From: Cyclobacteriaceae bacterium
GTDB lineage: Bacteria; Bacteroidota; Bacteroidia; Cytophagales; Cyclobacteriaceae
Assembly (NCBI GenBank): GCA_019638275.1
Contig: JAHBUC010000015.1
Coordinates: 1-64,000, forward strand
DNA: 64,000 nucleotides
Direction of reading: 5' to 3'
A model generated the notes under the pieces. That model had not been told where the DNA came from. It searched no databases and was given only the letters and a program-made list of their open reading frames with translations. Positions within the stretch are counted from its first letter, which is position 1; each line of letters opens with the position of its first letter. The position numbers and the translations under genes were made by a program. Shown here one piece after another: positions 25,209-34,939 of this stretch.

Positions 25209-28200
25209 TTACTCTTTAATAATCCGGTAGCGCCTTTCATTAACGTACAGGAAGTACAGGCCAGCCGGTAGTTCTGACAGATTAATCTCAACGCTTCGTT
25301 CGGTTAGGGGAGTAGCCGGAGCGGGCACCAATTGGCCCAGTACTGTTGCGGTTCGCACCGTATGCAAGGCAATGGGTTGTTCCAGCGTTACCACCACCTT
25401 ATCCTTGGTGGGGTTGGGGTGGGGTTGGCTTTGTGTAACGTTGTTTTCAAGCGATGTAATAACAAAAATGAAGGGGTCAGAAAGCTTTGTACAAGTTCCC
25501 AACGTAACCTCCACCTGGTACTCACCATTAAGTGGATACTCAATAATGCGCCTGGTTTCATCCAGCAACTCTTCACCTTCAAAGTACCATTTGTATTGGG
25601 CGTTTTCTGTGCTGGCCATTACCTGGTTGTTATAGCTGCTCACTTCCGGCAGGGTTAAGGTATCGCGGTGTACCATAATGGTTTGTGGCATATCAAAACT
25701 GTTGCATGAACGGAAGCCTGCTTTCAGTGAAGCTTGCGTGTTGCCATAGCTGACCAGCTCGGGGTTAACCGGTAAATCCAGCACATTTCCGGTGGCTACG
25801 ATACCTTCAGAAATAGCCAGGCCGTTATGAAAGGCCGTGTACTCCACACCCGGCTGGGCATTGGTAATGCGGATGATGGGGTTATCCTGCTCACAGGCAG
25901 CAAACGACTCCAGGGCCATATCCAAACGCACTGCCGGTTTTTCAAAGCGCAACACAAAACGGCCATCTGCCTTGGAGGCAGGATCGGACGTGATGCTGAA
26001 AGGATATTGCTCATCACCTGTGATAGTTTTTTCCGTGCTTGTAAAGTGATCAATAAACGTAACCTTGTCTCCACTGATGATATTTTCAACACCTTCAATC
26101 AATAAAGTGTATGCGCCATTGGCGACATTGGTGGTGCGCAACCTGACTTCTTGTGTGCAATAATCAGGTGTAGTGCGGTTCAATGCCATGGGTTTGTTAT
26201 CTGTGGTAAGCGAGGAAAGGTTGAAGAAAGTATTATCCTGTTTTACACCATCAAGTTCCGTATCGAAAGCGGTTGTGGCGCCATCAGCAAAATGGATTAC
26301 CGCAGCATCTTCGTACGTAGCATTCAACATGGTAATCTTTACCTGGTTGTTTGGTGCACCTTCGCGATAGAAAGCTCCATCGATTGTGGTTTTAGCATTT
26401 TCATTTAGCGTTAATGCAGGAGAACCAGCAGTAGTGCGAACCCAAAAGGCCTGGCCTGGTGCAATCACACCATCCCAGTTCACTCCTGAAGTTCTGACAG
26501 TTGTAGTGTTACCGGAGTTTTCGCGAACATAAGCTACAGTATTCACCCCTGAGCCTGTCCACCCGGCACCGCCCCATTGTATAGGCGCTGGGTATGGGTT
26601 ACCCAATAAATTCCATCCATCATTTTCTGAGCCTGTTCCACCTGTAAGAGAAAAAGGTATGGAACCTTGATGTGGTTCACCCATTATTTCCCAAACTGTT
26701 TCTTCTAACCCCTCTCGTATATAAGGCACATACCCCTTACCACGCTGTAGGGTCTCCAGGTTTGTACCACCTACGGAAGGAAACTGCACGTAACCGGGCT
26801 CAACATAATGAAACATAGAAGCATTACCTGATATAATGCCTGTGCCTGAGCTGGCTCCGGTGAAGTTTCCGGTAATGGGGAAGAAAACCTGTAAATCCGC
26901 AGCACTGACTCCTGCTACCGGTGATGAAATGTACCGGTAAATGCGCCCCTCGCCACTCATGTAGCGCTGCACTTTTATTTTGCCGGTAACGCTGGCTCCG
27001 TTTAACAGCGGGCCAATGCGGGCCGTGCCGTTGGCGGCATCGGAAGTGGAAATTAACGTAACATTACCTTCAGTCGTATTCAGTTCGCCACTTACTGTCA
27101 CCAGATTATTTACATTCACATTGGAGAGTATGTTCATCCGAAAGTTTGTCGGAGTGCTGCTGGTCAGGTTGTTGATCCAGCTATCGTTAAAATAGACATT
27201 TGAGTTTTGTGTTGCGGAAGAGTTAAAGGTGAAACTACCGCCTTCCATAATCAGGCTTCCGGTTTCATTGTTGCTGTTTATTGTACTGCGACCATTTAAC
27301 ACCAGGTTGTTATTTCCAAGGTTTAGTGATGAACCGCTTTTGATTACTAAGCCTCCGCCCTGATTTGATCCTAAAGTAATAGTTTGTCCATTCAGGTTAT
27401 TAAATGTTACATTATCTCCTCCATCAATTTGGATACTGAACAAGTTAATATCAACCGGATTAGCAAAGCTTACAAGATGGTTGATGCCCCCGGTAAATAC
27501 CAATGTATATTGCTGGCCTCCGTTTCCAGGAAAAGGATTGCCTGAATTATTGATAAACAAATTACCGCCAACACGTAGCGTTGAAAGATTATTGGCAATA
27601 CCTGCTGTTGTTGCGCCAGTTTCTAATGTTAAATTACCTTTTATTGTAGTGGTGTTCATTGGCAAATTATATAAGCCTGTTGCTGCAAGACTCACATTTC
27701 CATAGGATGCATTAGGCACAGTAACCGAGGCCACGTTGAAATTAACAGTGGAATTGGTGTGCATCAATCCAAATTGAGGAATGGTGCTATGGTTCAGGTT
27801 AATAGTAGCATTATTATTTGTCTCAACGATGGCATTAAGCGCCTCGTTAACATTGAGCGTGATGGCGTTGGTGCCATTTCCCACAATTACTTTTGAACCT
27901 AAACCGGAGACAGTCCAGTCACTATTAAGGTTAAAGGTAGCCCTATTACGAATGTGGAAATATCGATAATCAGTTGTAAAGTTAGGTGGTGCTGTACCTG
28001 TACCATCAGTGTTTGTGCCCCATGTTGAGAGAACGTTTAGATCGCCAGAATTCTTGGAATAATAATTAACAATTGCTGTTCCAGTCTGGAATAACCAAGC
28101 GTCCTGAATGGTTGGTGAACCAGGATAGGTTGTATTATTGTTTGTCCCAGCAGCAAAAGTATGTCTAACACCTAACTCTTGGCCTCCTCCATTTTCAAAA

Positions 28201-30647
28201 AAAGTAACCCGAATAGGGTATTTAACACCTGCGGTTAGATTAATAGAGTTGGACACAACAGTCACAGGTCCATGGGCACCATCATTGTTTACAATTAAGT
28301 TTCCATTTAAGTACATTCTGCTACCATCATCGGAGCGAGTGAAAAACCTATAATTGCCTGTAAATGGTGCCTGAAAAAAGCCGTCAAACGCATAAACAAA
28401 ATTATTAGGATCAGTTGTGCCCTGAAATACATTTGCTCCTGCAATACTGAAATTGGAGATAACACCAGTTTGAGTTGGTGTTTGAGAAAAATTAAACCCT
28501 CCGGGTTCTGCCAATTGAGTGGTTCCGGTACCTGCAAGACCATTTGGTGCAGTAGAATAATACTTAAAGACCAAACCATTTTGAGAACCCAGTGTAGAAA
28601 CTTGAACGGCCTCTGCAAAGGGAGAATAATTAAGTTTCCAGTCTATTGCCCGAACGCTAAATAAGTACGTCATGCCTGAAGCTAAACCTGTTACTGTATA
28701 CGTGGTAGGAGGTGGTGTAACAGCTTCACTAGTTCCTTGTAACGTATGTACGAGTGTTGACCCGTTATAGATCTCATACCTGTATATCCTATCATTATCA
28801 ATAGATGGATCCCATGTTAGGGTTACTTGAGTATCCGTAACATTCGTGGCAACCAAATTAGTTGGTGCAGTAGGAGGTATTAAATCAGGCAGGGGAACTC
28901 CGTTAACATTAGGTTCAAGGGAAAATATTCCTTGTCCGCTCGGGAGTATCGCCCTGATAACATAACGGTATATACCTTCTGGACGAAGACCACCATCCAC
29001 ATAAGATGTAGTGTTTGCAGGGAGCACTGTAACGAGTGTCCAGGGTTGAAATGAATAACCTGCTAAACCAAAACGAATTCGCCACAGCTCGTAACCAACT
29101 TCACCGGAGTAATCAGGCCAACTGACATTAATTTGTGTTGCTGATATCCCTGTCATTGTGGGTGATGTAGGACGGGGAGATGTTGGTTGGGAAGCATTCC
29201 AATATACCTGAATGGTATTCGATGGTGCGCTTGTACAACCTGTGCCTTCCAAAACCCGCACTGTGTATAAGCCTGCATCACCAACTGCTCCGGTTCCGGC
29301 ACTTATTTGTCTCGTGTTAGAAGAGCCACTTGCTACCTGAATTCCATTTCTAAACCAATAGTAGGTTGAGTAGCCTGGTGTAGCTGTGAAATTAATTCGA
29401 TTGTCAACACCCGCTAAATCAACTGTGAGGATAGTTGAGCCGGTGTTCGTAAGTTCCGGAACAAAAGTGGAAGAGGACTTTGTACCAACAACTGTAGGAT
29501 TTGAATGCACCCATACATCCGGCCCAAATCTTCTTTTGTATTTTACAACGTAGGTTCCGGTTAACGTGGCATCATAGTAACGACCTGTGGCACCTGGTAT
29601 ATCCTCATCATTCCGCATCCACTGGTACTGAAGCATATTAGCTGAAAAACCTAATTTTAGAGTACCACCAGGACAGATGGCGGCCTCTCCTCCAAACACA
29701 TAGATGTTTTTCTTGCTTTGGCTCTTCATCCAGGGGAAGAAGTCGGCCTCGGCATAGGCGGTATTCCATACACCGTGCCCCAGTGTTGGGTACAAGGTGT
29801 AACGCGGGTCGCCACCTTGTGCCTGCAGGGCGGCTATAGCATCGGCAGCAGCCTGCGGGCGGGGGTTGGTATCTGTACCACCCTGAAAAAGCCAGAGTGG
29901 CATGGTATTTAAAATGGGGGCCATTTGGTTATTATCGCTGCCCACACCAGCCATCGGCAAAATGGCAGCAAATAAGTCAGGGCGTTTGGCGGCTAAATCC
30001 CACGTGCCTTTACCACCATTGCTAAGCCCGTGCATATAAATCCGATCCGGATCAACATTTTTTTGGAGAACCATCCATTCAATGACCTTTGTTACGAGTA
30101 AACCCGTAGGGTTTAGATTGCCTCCATTCCACCCGTTCTCCCATGCACCATTGTAACTCGCCTGCGGCCAGATAACAATACCGGGAAATGAATTAGACAA
30201 GTTAGGGTTTCGGTTAACCGCATTCCAATGCTGCTGTCCACCGTGTAATAGATTGTGTCCGTTATTATCAAAGCGTACATCTGTGTTTGCGTAGTTGTAT
30301 TGACCGGTCCAAATCCTACCTGACTCTCCTGCACCATGCAGCATGACAATCATGGGATAGGGCTCTTCACGATCAGGGTTATAGTTCAAGGGCAACGCCA
30401 TACGCCAGTTTATAAACTCCAGCACATTGCCATTTTGCATAATTCGCAAAGCATTTTGTCTGATCTGAGTATCATCCCAGCTAACCATCTTATTGTAATC
30501 ACAGAGCGGTGGAGTAGCGCAACCTCCAGTACCGGCCACAACTTCCCGGTGCGAAATGTCTTCTACAACAAATTCACCGGTTTGTCCAAGTACAGAAATG
30601 AAAGGAAGGCAGGAAAGAAAGCCAATGAGGAATGACCTATAGACCAT
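25209..30647 (-). CDS. T9SS-exported multidomain esterase (PHB-depolymerase-like) with Ig, FN3, PA14 and beta-rich modules
   Basis: 1812 residues. Signal peptide 1-21. Residues about 55-315 form an esterase of the prolyl-oligopeptidase/PHB-depolymerase type: 'IVMLHGAGESG' (oxyanion), Ser209 in 'HGLSNGG', Asp259 in 'FQGGTD', His291 in 'TLGHGVW'. Then two Ig-like units (about 325-490), two FN3 domains (about 495-685), a PA14-like lectin domain ('FYFDG' replaced by 'YAFDGFFQAPFTGNYRFF', about 695-850), an Asn-rich beta-repeat region (about 870-1260), further beta domains and a type A sorting domain ('PHPNPTKDKVVVTLEQ' ... 'AGLYFLYVNERRYRIIKE'). Likely a cell-surface or secreted polymer-degrading esterase; actual substrate unknown. 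Confidence 0.85.
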   Translation of the reverse strand: MVYRSFLIGFLSCLPFISVLGQTGEFVVEDISHREVVAGTGGCATPPLCDYNKMVSWDDTQIRQNALRIMQNGNVLEFINWRMALPLNYNPDREEPYPMIVMLHGAGESGRIWTGQYNYANTDVRFDNNGHNLLHGGQQHWNAVNRNPNLSNSFPGIVIWPQASYNGAWENGWNGGNLNPTGLLVTKVIEWMVLQKNVDPDRIYMHGLSNGGKGTWDLAAKRPDLFAAILPMAGVGSDNNQMAPILNTMPLWLFQGGTDTNPRPQAAADAIAALQAQGGDPRYTLYPTLGHGVWNTAYAEADFFPWMKSQSKKNIYVFGGEAAICPGGTLKLGFSANMLQYQWMRNDEDIPGATGRYYDATLTGTYVVKYKRRFGPDVWVHSNPTVVGTKSSSTFVPELTNTGSTILTVDLAGVDNRINFTATPGYSTYYWFRNGIQVASGSSNTRQISAGTGAVGDAGLYTVRVLEGTGCTSAPSNTIQVYWNASQPTSPRPTSPTMTGISATQINVSWPDYSGEVGYELWRIRFGLAGYSFQPWTLVTVLPANTTSYVDGGLRPEGIYRYVIRAILPSGQGIFSLEPNVNGVPLPDLIPPTAPTNLVATNVTDTQVTLTWDPSIDNDRIYRYEIYNGSTLVHTLQGTSEAVTPPPTTYTVTGLASGMTYLFSVRAIDWKLNYSPFAEAVQVSTLGSQNGLVFKYYSTAPNGLAGTGTTQLAEPGGFNFSQTPTQTGVISNFSIAGANVFQGTTDPNNFVYAFDGFFQAPFTGNYRFFTRSDDGSRMYLNGNLIVNNDGAHGPVTVVSNSINLTAGVKYPIRVTFFENGGGQELGVRHTFAAGTNNNTTYPGSPTIQDAWLFQTGTAIVNYYSKNSGDLNVLSTWGTNTDGTGTAPPNFTTDYRYFHIRNRATFNLNSDWTVSGLGSKVIVGNGTNAITLNVNEALNAIVETNNNATINLNHSTIPQFGLMHTNSTVNFNVASVTVPNASYGNVSLAATGLYNLPMNTTTIKGNLTLETGATTAGIANNLSTLRVGGNLFINNSGNPFPGNGGQQYTLVFTGGINHLVSFANPVDINLFSIQIDGGDNVTFNNLNGQTITLGSNQGGGLVIKSGSSLNLGNNNLVLNGRSTINSNNETGSLIMEGGSFTFNSSATQNSNVYFNDSWINNLTSSTPTNFRMNILSNVNVNNLVTVSGELNTTEGNVTLISTSDAANGTARIGPLLNGASVTGKIKVQRYMSGEGRIYRYISSPVAGVSAADLQVFFPITGNFTGASSGTGIISGNASMFHYVEPGYVQFPSVGGTNLETLQRGKGYVPYIREGLEETVWEIMGEPHQGSIPFSLTGGTGSENDGWNLLGNPYPAPIQWGGAGWTGSGVNTVAYVRENSGNTTTVRTSGVNWDGVIAPGQAFWVRTTAGSPALTLNENAKTTIDGAFYREGAPNNQVKITMLNATYEDAAVIHFADGATTAFDTELDGVKQDNTFFNLSSLTTDNKPMALNRTTPDYCTQEVRLRTTNVANGAYTLLIEGVENIISGDKVTFIDHFTSTEKTITGDEQYPFSITSDPASKADGRFVLRFEKPAVRLDMALESFAACEQDNPIIRITNAQPGVEYTAFHNGLAISEGIVATGNVLDLPVNPELVSYGNTQASLKAGFRSCNSFDMPQTIMVHRDTLTLPEVSSYNNQVMASTENAQYKWYFEGEELLDETRRIIEYPLNGEYQVEVTLGTCTKLSDPFIFVITSLENNVTQSQPHPNPTKDKVVVTLEQPIALHTVRTATVLGQLVPAPATPLTERSVEINLSELPAGLYFLYVNERRYRIIKE

Positions 30648-30702
30648 GTAATGTTTTGATTAGATTAAAGCCAATATCGTACTTCTGATACACCAACCTG
30701 AT

Positions 30703-30710
30703 CAAAAGTA
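30703..30710 (-). promoter_or_regulatory. Predicted -7 promoter box (TACTTTTG) for the esterase gene
   Basis: Minus-strand TACTTTTG matches TAnnTTTG exactly. A TTTTG lies 15 bp upstream (30726-30730), a little closer than the usual -33 spacing. The leader would be about 50 bases. Confidence 0.45.
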
Positions 30711-30867
30711 ACCCCTAAATTAGTGCAAAACCGGCTAATTATTTGTTACCGTGTTTATAAATATTTATAACCGGCTGATGTACTTTTTTAGCCTCGTTTC
30801 CAGCCTTTTTGAGGGTTATTTCTTTGGTTGGTTTTGGATCGGTTACAAAAGCAAAGGGCTTTCTATT

Positions 30868-30875
30868 TAGCTTTG
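30868..30875 (+). promoter_or_regulatory. Predicted -7 promoter box (TAGCTTTG) for the Calx-beta lipoprotein gene
   Basis: TAGCTTTG matches TAnnTTTG exactly and lies 74 bp before the ATG at 30950. No TTG at the ideal -33 distance. Confidence 0.4.
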
Positions 30876-30949
30876 GGGCAATGTTGTGCGGTAATGCACA
30901 TAAGTGATTTCAGATAATTGGTTATTGTCCCCCTAACCCAAAATTCACC

Positions 30950-32698
30950 ATGCCATTTGTTTCAATTTATGCCTGGATAAAGACCTTTTCAAAACGGTCT
31001 GCTTTGCTGGTTGTAGTTGCCATATTTTCAGCTTGGCTAAGCAGTTGCAAAGATGATCCGGAACCTCCACCGATTGAGTTGTTTTTTAGTGCCACTGCGC
31101 TTACGCTTCCAGAAGGTAGCGGAACAACGGTTACCGTTAGCCTGAGCCGCGCGGCCAAGTCGCAGGGTACTGTAAAAGTATCGTTGGATGGTGATGCCGT
31201 GTATACGGAAGACTACAATACGGATCCTTCAGGTATATCCGGAAGTTTTATCCTTACCATACCGGCCGGAGCCAGTGAAGTTCAGTTTACTATGGCCTCT
31301 GTGAATGATAACATTTTTGAAGGCGATAAAAATGCCACGTTTATCCTGATGGACCCATCAAAGGGCTTTGTGTTGGGCACCCAAAAAACATGTGTGGTAA
31401 CCATTGAAGATGATGAAAGCCAGGCTGTTGCTAATTTTTCGATAGCCAGTCAAAGCATTGCAGAAGATGAAACCTCCGGCTTTAGTGTAGTCATACCACT
31501 TTCTGCGTCTGCCAAGGGTACCGGTTCGGTAACGGTTTCGTGGGGTTCAACGCTGGCAGTTTACGGTACCAATTTTAACACCTTACCGGCAGCATCGGGC
31601 AGTGCCATTACCATACCGGTGGCCAATGGTGCCACCCAGGTTGATTTTACCATTGTTCCGGTAGATGACAGTTATTTTCATGAGGATTTTGTGCTTGTAT
31701 TTGAACTCACGGCCGCCACCGGCTCGGTTCGAATTGGTACCGATAAAATTTTCACACTAACCATTACCGAAGATGAAAGTCCTTCATTGGCTAATTTTGT
31801 TTCCGCCAGCGGCTCGGTATCAGAAGCAAATGTCACTGGTGTTGCCATTCCAGTTTCCTTGTCAATACCGGCTTCGGGTGCAGGAACAATTTCACTTTCC
31901 ATAGTGTCATCCTCGGCTGTGTACGGTACACACTTTACCACACAACCGGCAGCAATTGGCAACACCATTTTACTACCCGTATCGGAGAATTCAATTGGAA
32001 CTGAGCTACGTGTTTTGCCCATTGATGATGATGTGGATAATGCCAACAGGGTGATAACCTTTACCATTACCGCAGGTGGCGGAGTGGTGAGGCCGGGCAG
32101 TGCGCTGTCGTTTGAACTTACCATAACAGACAACGAACCAACCCTGCGGCAGGTATTTGTTTCTTTTGGTACGGCAACAGCTCCATTGGTTACCGGTTTC
32201 AGTACATGGAACCACGCCTACACCGACTTGCCTAACGCTGGTGTTACCTTCAGCAACCTGGTTCGTGCTGACGGCACGGCTACAACCATCGATCTTACCG
32301 TTATTACACCCCTGACTGCGCAACCGTTGGGACCGGTTACAGGTATTAACTCGGGCGCTTTTCCAGATAACGCATTGAAGGAATATTGGTATGTGCCCGG
32401 CCCATCGGAAGGGATTACCCGAAGTTTTTCATTGCTTCAATTGAATGATGCGTTTACGTATACCATACGTATCCATGGCGGAACCACATTTGTTTCATCC
32501 GATGGTGTCAATACCATGACGGTTTCGATAAATGGTGATCAAAAGGTGTTGGCAGATGTATCCAATAATGTTACCCAGGTGTTGCAATGGGTTACTATTT
32601 CACCAGTGGCATCAACGTTTACGTTTGACCTTACCGATACCAATGGAGGTGGAATATGCATGATAAATGCCCTGGAGATCAGTTGGTTTGAGAACTAA
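30950..32698 (+). CDS. Calx-beta repeat lipoprotein
   Basis: 582 residues. Lipoprotein signal: hydrophobic stretch 'ALLVVVAIFSAWLSSC' with lipobox LSSC, Cys33, followed by 'KDDPEPPP'. Three Calx-beta-type repeats at about residues 45-150, 155-275 and 280-395, each ending in 'VTIEDDES', 'LTITEDES', 'LTITDNEP'. Residues about 400-582 form a beta-rich C-terminal domain ('GFSTWNHAYTDLPNAGVTF', 'GGICMINALEISWFEN') common in Bacteroidota surface proteins. No T9SS sorting domain, so it is probably outer-membrane anchored by lipid. Possible roles: calcium-stabilised adhesion or carbohydrate binding; not provable here. Confidence 0.75.
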   Translation: MPFVSIYAWIKTFSKRSALLVVVAIFSAWLSSCKDDPEPPPIELFFSATALTLPEGSGTTVTVSLSRAAKSQGTVKVSLDGDAVYTEDYNTDPSGISGSFILTIPAGASEVQFTMASVNDNIFEGDKNATFILMDPSKGFVLGTQKTCVVTIEDDESQAVANFSIASQSIAEDETSGFSVVIPLSASAKGTGSVTVSWGSTLAVYGTNFNTLPAASGSAITIPVANGATQVDFTIVPVDDSYFHEDFVLVFELTAATGSVRIGTDKIFTLTITEDESPSLANFVSASGSVSEANVTGVAIPVSLSIPASGAGTISLSIVSSSAVYGTHFTTQPAAIGNTILLPVSENSIGTELRVLPIDDDVDNANRVITFTITAGGGVVRPGSALSFELTITDNEPTLRQVFVSFGTATAPLVTGFSTWNHAYTDLPNAGVTFSNLVRADGTATTIDLTVITPLTAQPLGPVTGINSGAFPDNALKEYWYVPGPSEGITRSFSLLQLNDAFTYTIRIHGGTTFVSSDGVNTMTVSINGDQKVLADVSNNVTQVLQWVTISPVASTFTFDLTDTNGGGICMINALEISWFEN

Positions 32699-32809
32699 CT
32701 GTTAACTTTATTTTAGACTCCTCTTGGAAAATCAACATGGTCGGGTGTAACTTTCATTACTGCTTTTGGTTAGGGTTTGTCCGGTGTTTGATTTCTTAGT
32801 TGCTCCCAG

Positions 32810-33493
32810 GTGAATAAAGGTTTCTTTGTTTTTTTTTCAATTGTTTTGGTTGTGGCCTTAGGCTATGGATCATTTCGTATTTATAAAAGGCTCAATCGGC
32901 CAACCATTGCTGAAGAGATAGAATCTTTTAAGGAGGAAGATGCTGAGGATGAACCACCGCATCATGGTATTTTGTTTGTCGGTAGTTCTTCTTTTCGTGA
33001 ATGGGATGTAGAGGAATACTTTCCCGGACGGCAGGTCATCAACAGGGGCTTTGGTGGTGCCACCTTGCTTGATGTAACGCAATATGTCAGTGATATCGTT
33101 TTTGTTTACGAACCCGACCAAATCGTATTGTATGCCGGGGAAAATGATTTGGCAGTTTCTGATACGGTAACGGCCGAAATGGTTGCTCAAAGATTCATCA
33201 CCTTATTTCAGCTCTTGAGGGAAAATCTGGGTACGGGTGTTCAGATAATTTATATTTCGATAAAGCCGAGCCCCAGCAGGGCGCATTTGTTTAGTAAAAT
33301 GGTTGAGTCTAACCGGTTGATTGCGGAATTTATTAAGACGCAACAAAACACACGGTTTTTGAACGTCTATGACCTGATGATGAAAAACGACAGCACACCT
33401 GATGCAACGTATTTCAGGAAGGATCAACTTCACCTAAGCAAAAAGGGCTATGCATTATTGGCACGCGAGCTTACGCCACACTTGTTGAGATAG
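32810..33493 (+). CDS. SGNH/GDSL-family hydrolase
   Basis: 227 residues from GTG 32810. N-terminal helix ('GFFVFFSIVLVVALGYG') as signal anchor. SGNH blocks: I 'ILFVGSSSFREW' (Ser60 as nucleophile; GSSS in place of GDS), II Gly in 'NRGFGGATLLD', III 'YAGENDLA' (Asn), V 'DQLHLSKKGYALLA' (Asp and His). The block pattern resembles the GDSL-like lipase/acylhydrolase proteins that deacylate lipids or acetylated sugars. Ends 7 bp from the convergent PorP-SPOR gene. Confidence 0.85.
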   Translation: MNKGFFVFFSIVLVVALGYGSFRIYKRLNRPTIAEEIESFKEEDAEDEPPHHGILFVGSSSFREWDVEEYFPGRQVINRGFGGATLLDVTQYVSDIVFVYEPDQIVLYAGENDLAVSDTVTAEMVAQRFITLFQLLRENLGTGVQIIYISIKPSPSRAHLFSKMVESNRLIAEFIKTQQNTRFLNVYDLMMKNDSTPDATYFRKDQLHLSKKGYALLARELTPHLLR

Positions 33494-33500
33494 CACCAAC

Positions 33501-34913
33501 CTACTTTCTTGGAGGTGGTGAATAAATCCAGGCGCCATAAAATTTATTATTGCTTCTTACTTTTTCCAATTCACGTACAGCTTCTATTCGGTTGGCTGAA
33601 TGGAAGAGATAAATGTAGAAGTATCCTTTTTCCTCCACGAACATCATTTGAGGATTATGGCCAGCCGACCGCAGGTTGCTGAAATTCCGCAATGCGTTTT
33701 CTTCCTTTCCGTATACACCCACAATCAGGTAGTACCCTGTTCGTTCCGGGGTAGTATTGACCTGATCAACTTTTTGCATCAGGTCACTCATGGGTTCATC
33801 TTGTTTGGTCTGTTGTTCGGGTTCAACCGGTTGGGGTGTAACTTCCGGTTGTGTTTCTACGGGTTTAACTTCTTGTTGAGGTTGTACAGCAGGTTCTGTT
33901 ACCGGCCTTTCTTCCACGTTGGGTTTTGTGTCAGTAGCTTTTTGTTCCTGTTGCAGTTTGGCCACACGTTCAAGCGAGTCGCGTTGAATTTCCTGGGCAT
34001 GAATAATGGCTTCCCGGTTTTTTGTGCCAAGTTGAGCACCCAGGTAAATCTCGTGTGAGCCGGTTGAGGCGCGCGAGATACTTCCGGTAGGGTATTCGTA
34101 CGCGTAACCAACCCGTAATCGATTTTTTAATCGCACGCCAATAAGCCCGGTAATTCCATACTCCTCACGGTAGGAAGCACCCACCCACAAAAAGTTTTTA
34201 TAGGTAACCAATAGCATGCCTTCCCATTGGCTCTGATAATTATCCAGTGATCGGTAAATCACCGTGGGCATCAGGTGAATGTCCTTAAGGGCAAACGTGT
34301 AGGAAGCCGACCCGAATTTATTATTGAACACATTGAACTTTACCTCTTGAAAATCGTCAACTGTATTAACTTTTGAGTCGAATATGCTCGGCAGGGCAAA
34401 GCCGATATTGAAATTCTTAAAGGTGTAATTAAACCCGACCTGACCAGTCAGGTATTGACTGTTTCGAACAACGTTTTGCAAGGCAGGGTCATTCGATGCT
34501 GCAATGGCTTCGAAATCAAAATTGTTTAAGCCCAGTCCTGCCGAGAGGCCAAAGTTAAGGTGGTGTTGGTAGCTCAGGCGTACGCGGTAAGCAAAAGTAG
34601 CCATTGCTCCATAGGTGTTCAGTAAAATGGTTTTGTTGGAAATAACAGACAGGCCAAGCGACACATTTCTTCCAACCGGTGCCTGAAAATTTAACGCTGC
34701 AGCTTCCGGTGCGTTCTCAATGCCCATCCATTGCTTGCGGTAAAATAGATTGGCCTCTGTGTAACCATTCCCAGCAGCATATGACGGGTTAAACTGAAAG
34801 GGGTTTTGGTTGAACTGACTGAATACAGCTGGATATTGCGCAAGTGCGACATGCGAAGAGAGTATAATGCACAACAGGGTACGCAGCAGAAGGTTGGGTA
34901 AAGATGAGTTCAT
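33501..34913 (-). CDS. PorP/SprF family protein with C-terminal SPOR domain
   Basis: 470 residues. Signal peptide ending 'SSHVALAQ', then 'YPAVFSQFNQNPFQFNPSYAAGNG', the PorP/SprF opening. Barrel part to about residue 290. Residues about 310-390 are a Pro/Glu/Gln-rich linker; residues about 393-466 resemble a SPOR domain ('TGYYLIVGVYGKEENALRNF' ... 'YFYIYLFHSANRIEAVREL'), which in other proteins binds denuded peptidoglycan. It starts 26 bp after the giant adhesin gene on the same strand and is probably its secretion or anchoring partner. The fusion would tie the outer-membrane barrel to the cell wall (inference). Confidence 0.82.
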   Translation of the reverse strand: MNSSLPNLLLRTLLCIILSSHVALAQYPAVFSQFNQNPFQFNPSYAAGNGYTEANLFYRKQWMGIENAPEAAALNFQAPVGRNVSLGLSVISNKTILLNTYGAMATFAYRVRLSYQHHLNFGLSAGLGLNNFDFEAIAASNDPALQNVVRNSQYLTGQVGFNYTFKNFNIGFALPSIFDSKVNTVDDFQEVKFNVFNNKFGSASYTFALKDIHLMPTVIYRSLDNYQSQWEGMLLVTYKNFLWVGASYREEYGITGLIGVRLKNRLRVGYAYEYPTGSISRASTGSHEIYLGAQLGTKNREAIIHAQEIQRDSLERVAKLQQEQKATDTKPNVEERPVTEPAVQPQQEVKPVETQPEVTPQPVEPEQQTKQDEPMSDLMQKVDQVNTTPERTGYYLIVGVYGKEENALRNFSNLRSAGHNPQMMFVEEKGYFYIYLFHSANRIEAVRELEKVRSNNKFYGAWIYSPPPRK

Positions 34914-34939
34914 AGGCGAGGGTCAGGTCAGGGTTGCTT

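Larger units (their letters stand above)
30648..30949. other. Divergent intergenic region with palindrome and direct repeats
   Basis: 302 bp between the divergently transcribed esterase and Calx-beta genes. It holds one candidate promoter on each strand (listed separately), a perfect 16-bp palindrome TTATAAATATTTATAA at 30755-30770, and two copies of ACCGGCTRAT at 30730-30739 and 30770-30779, spaced exactly 40 bp. No RNA gene or small open frame is evident. Confidence 0.6.

Noticed and set aside
31678..32323. Two minus-strand open frames (151 and 105 codons) in the Calx-beta gene
   Set aside because: Antisense to repeat-coding sequence, with no start context or recognised domain.
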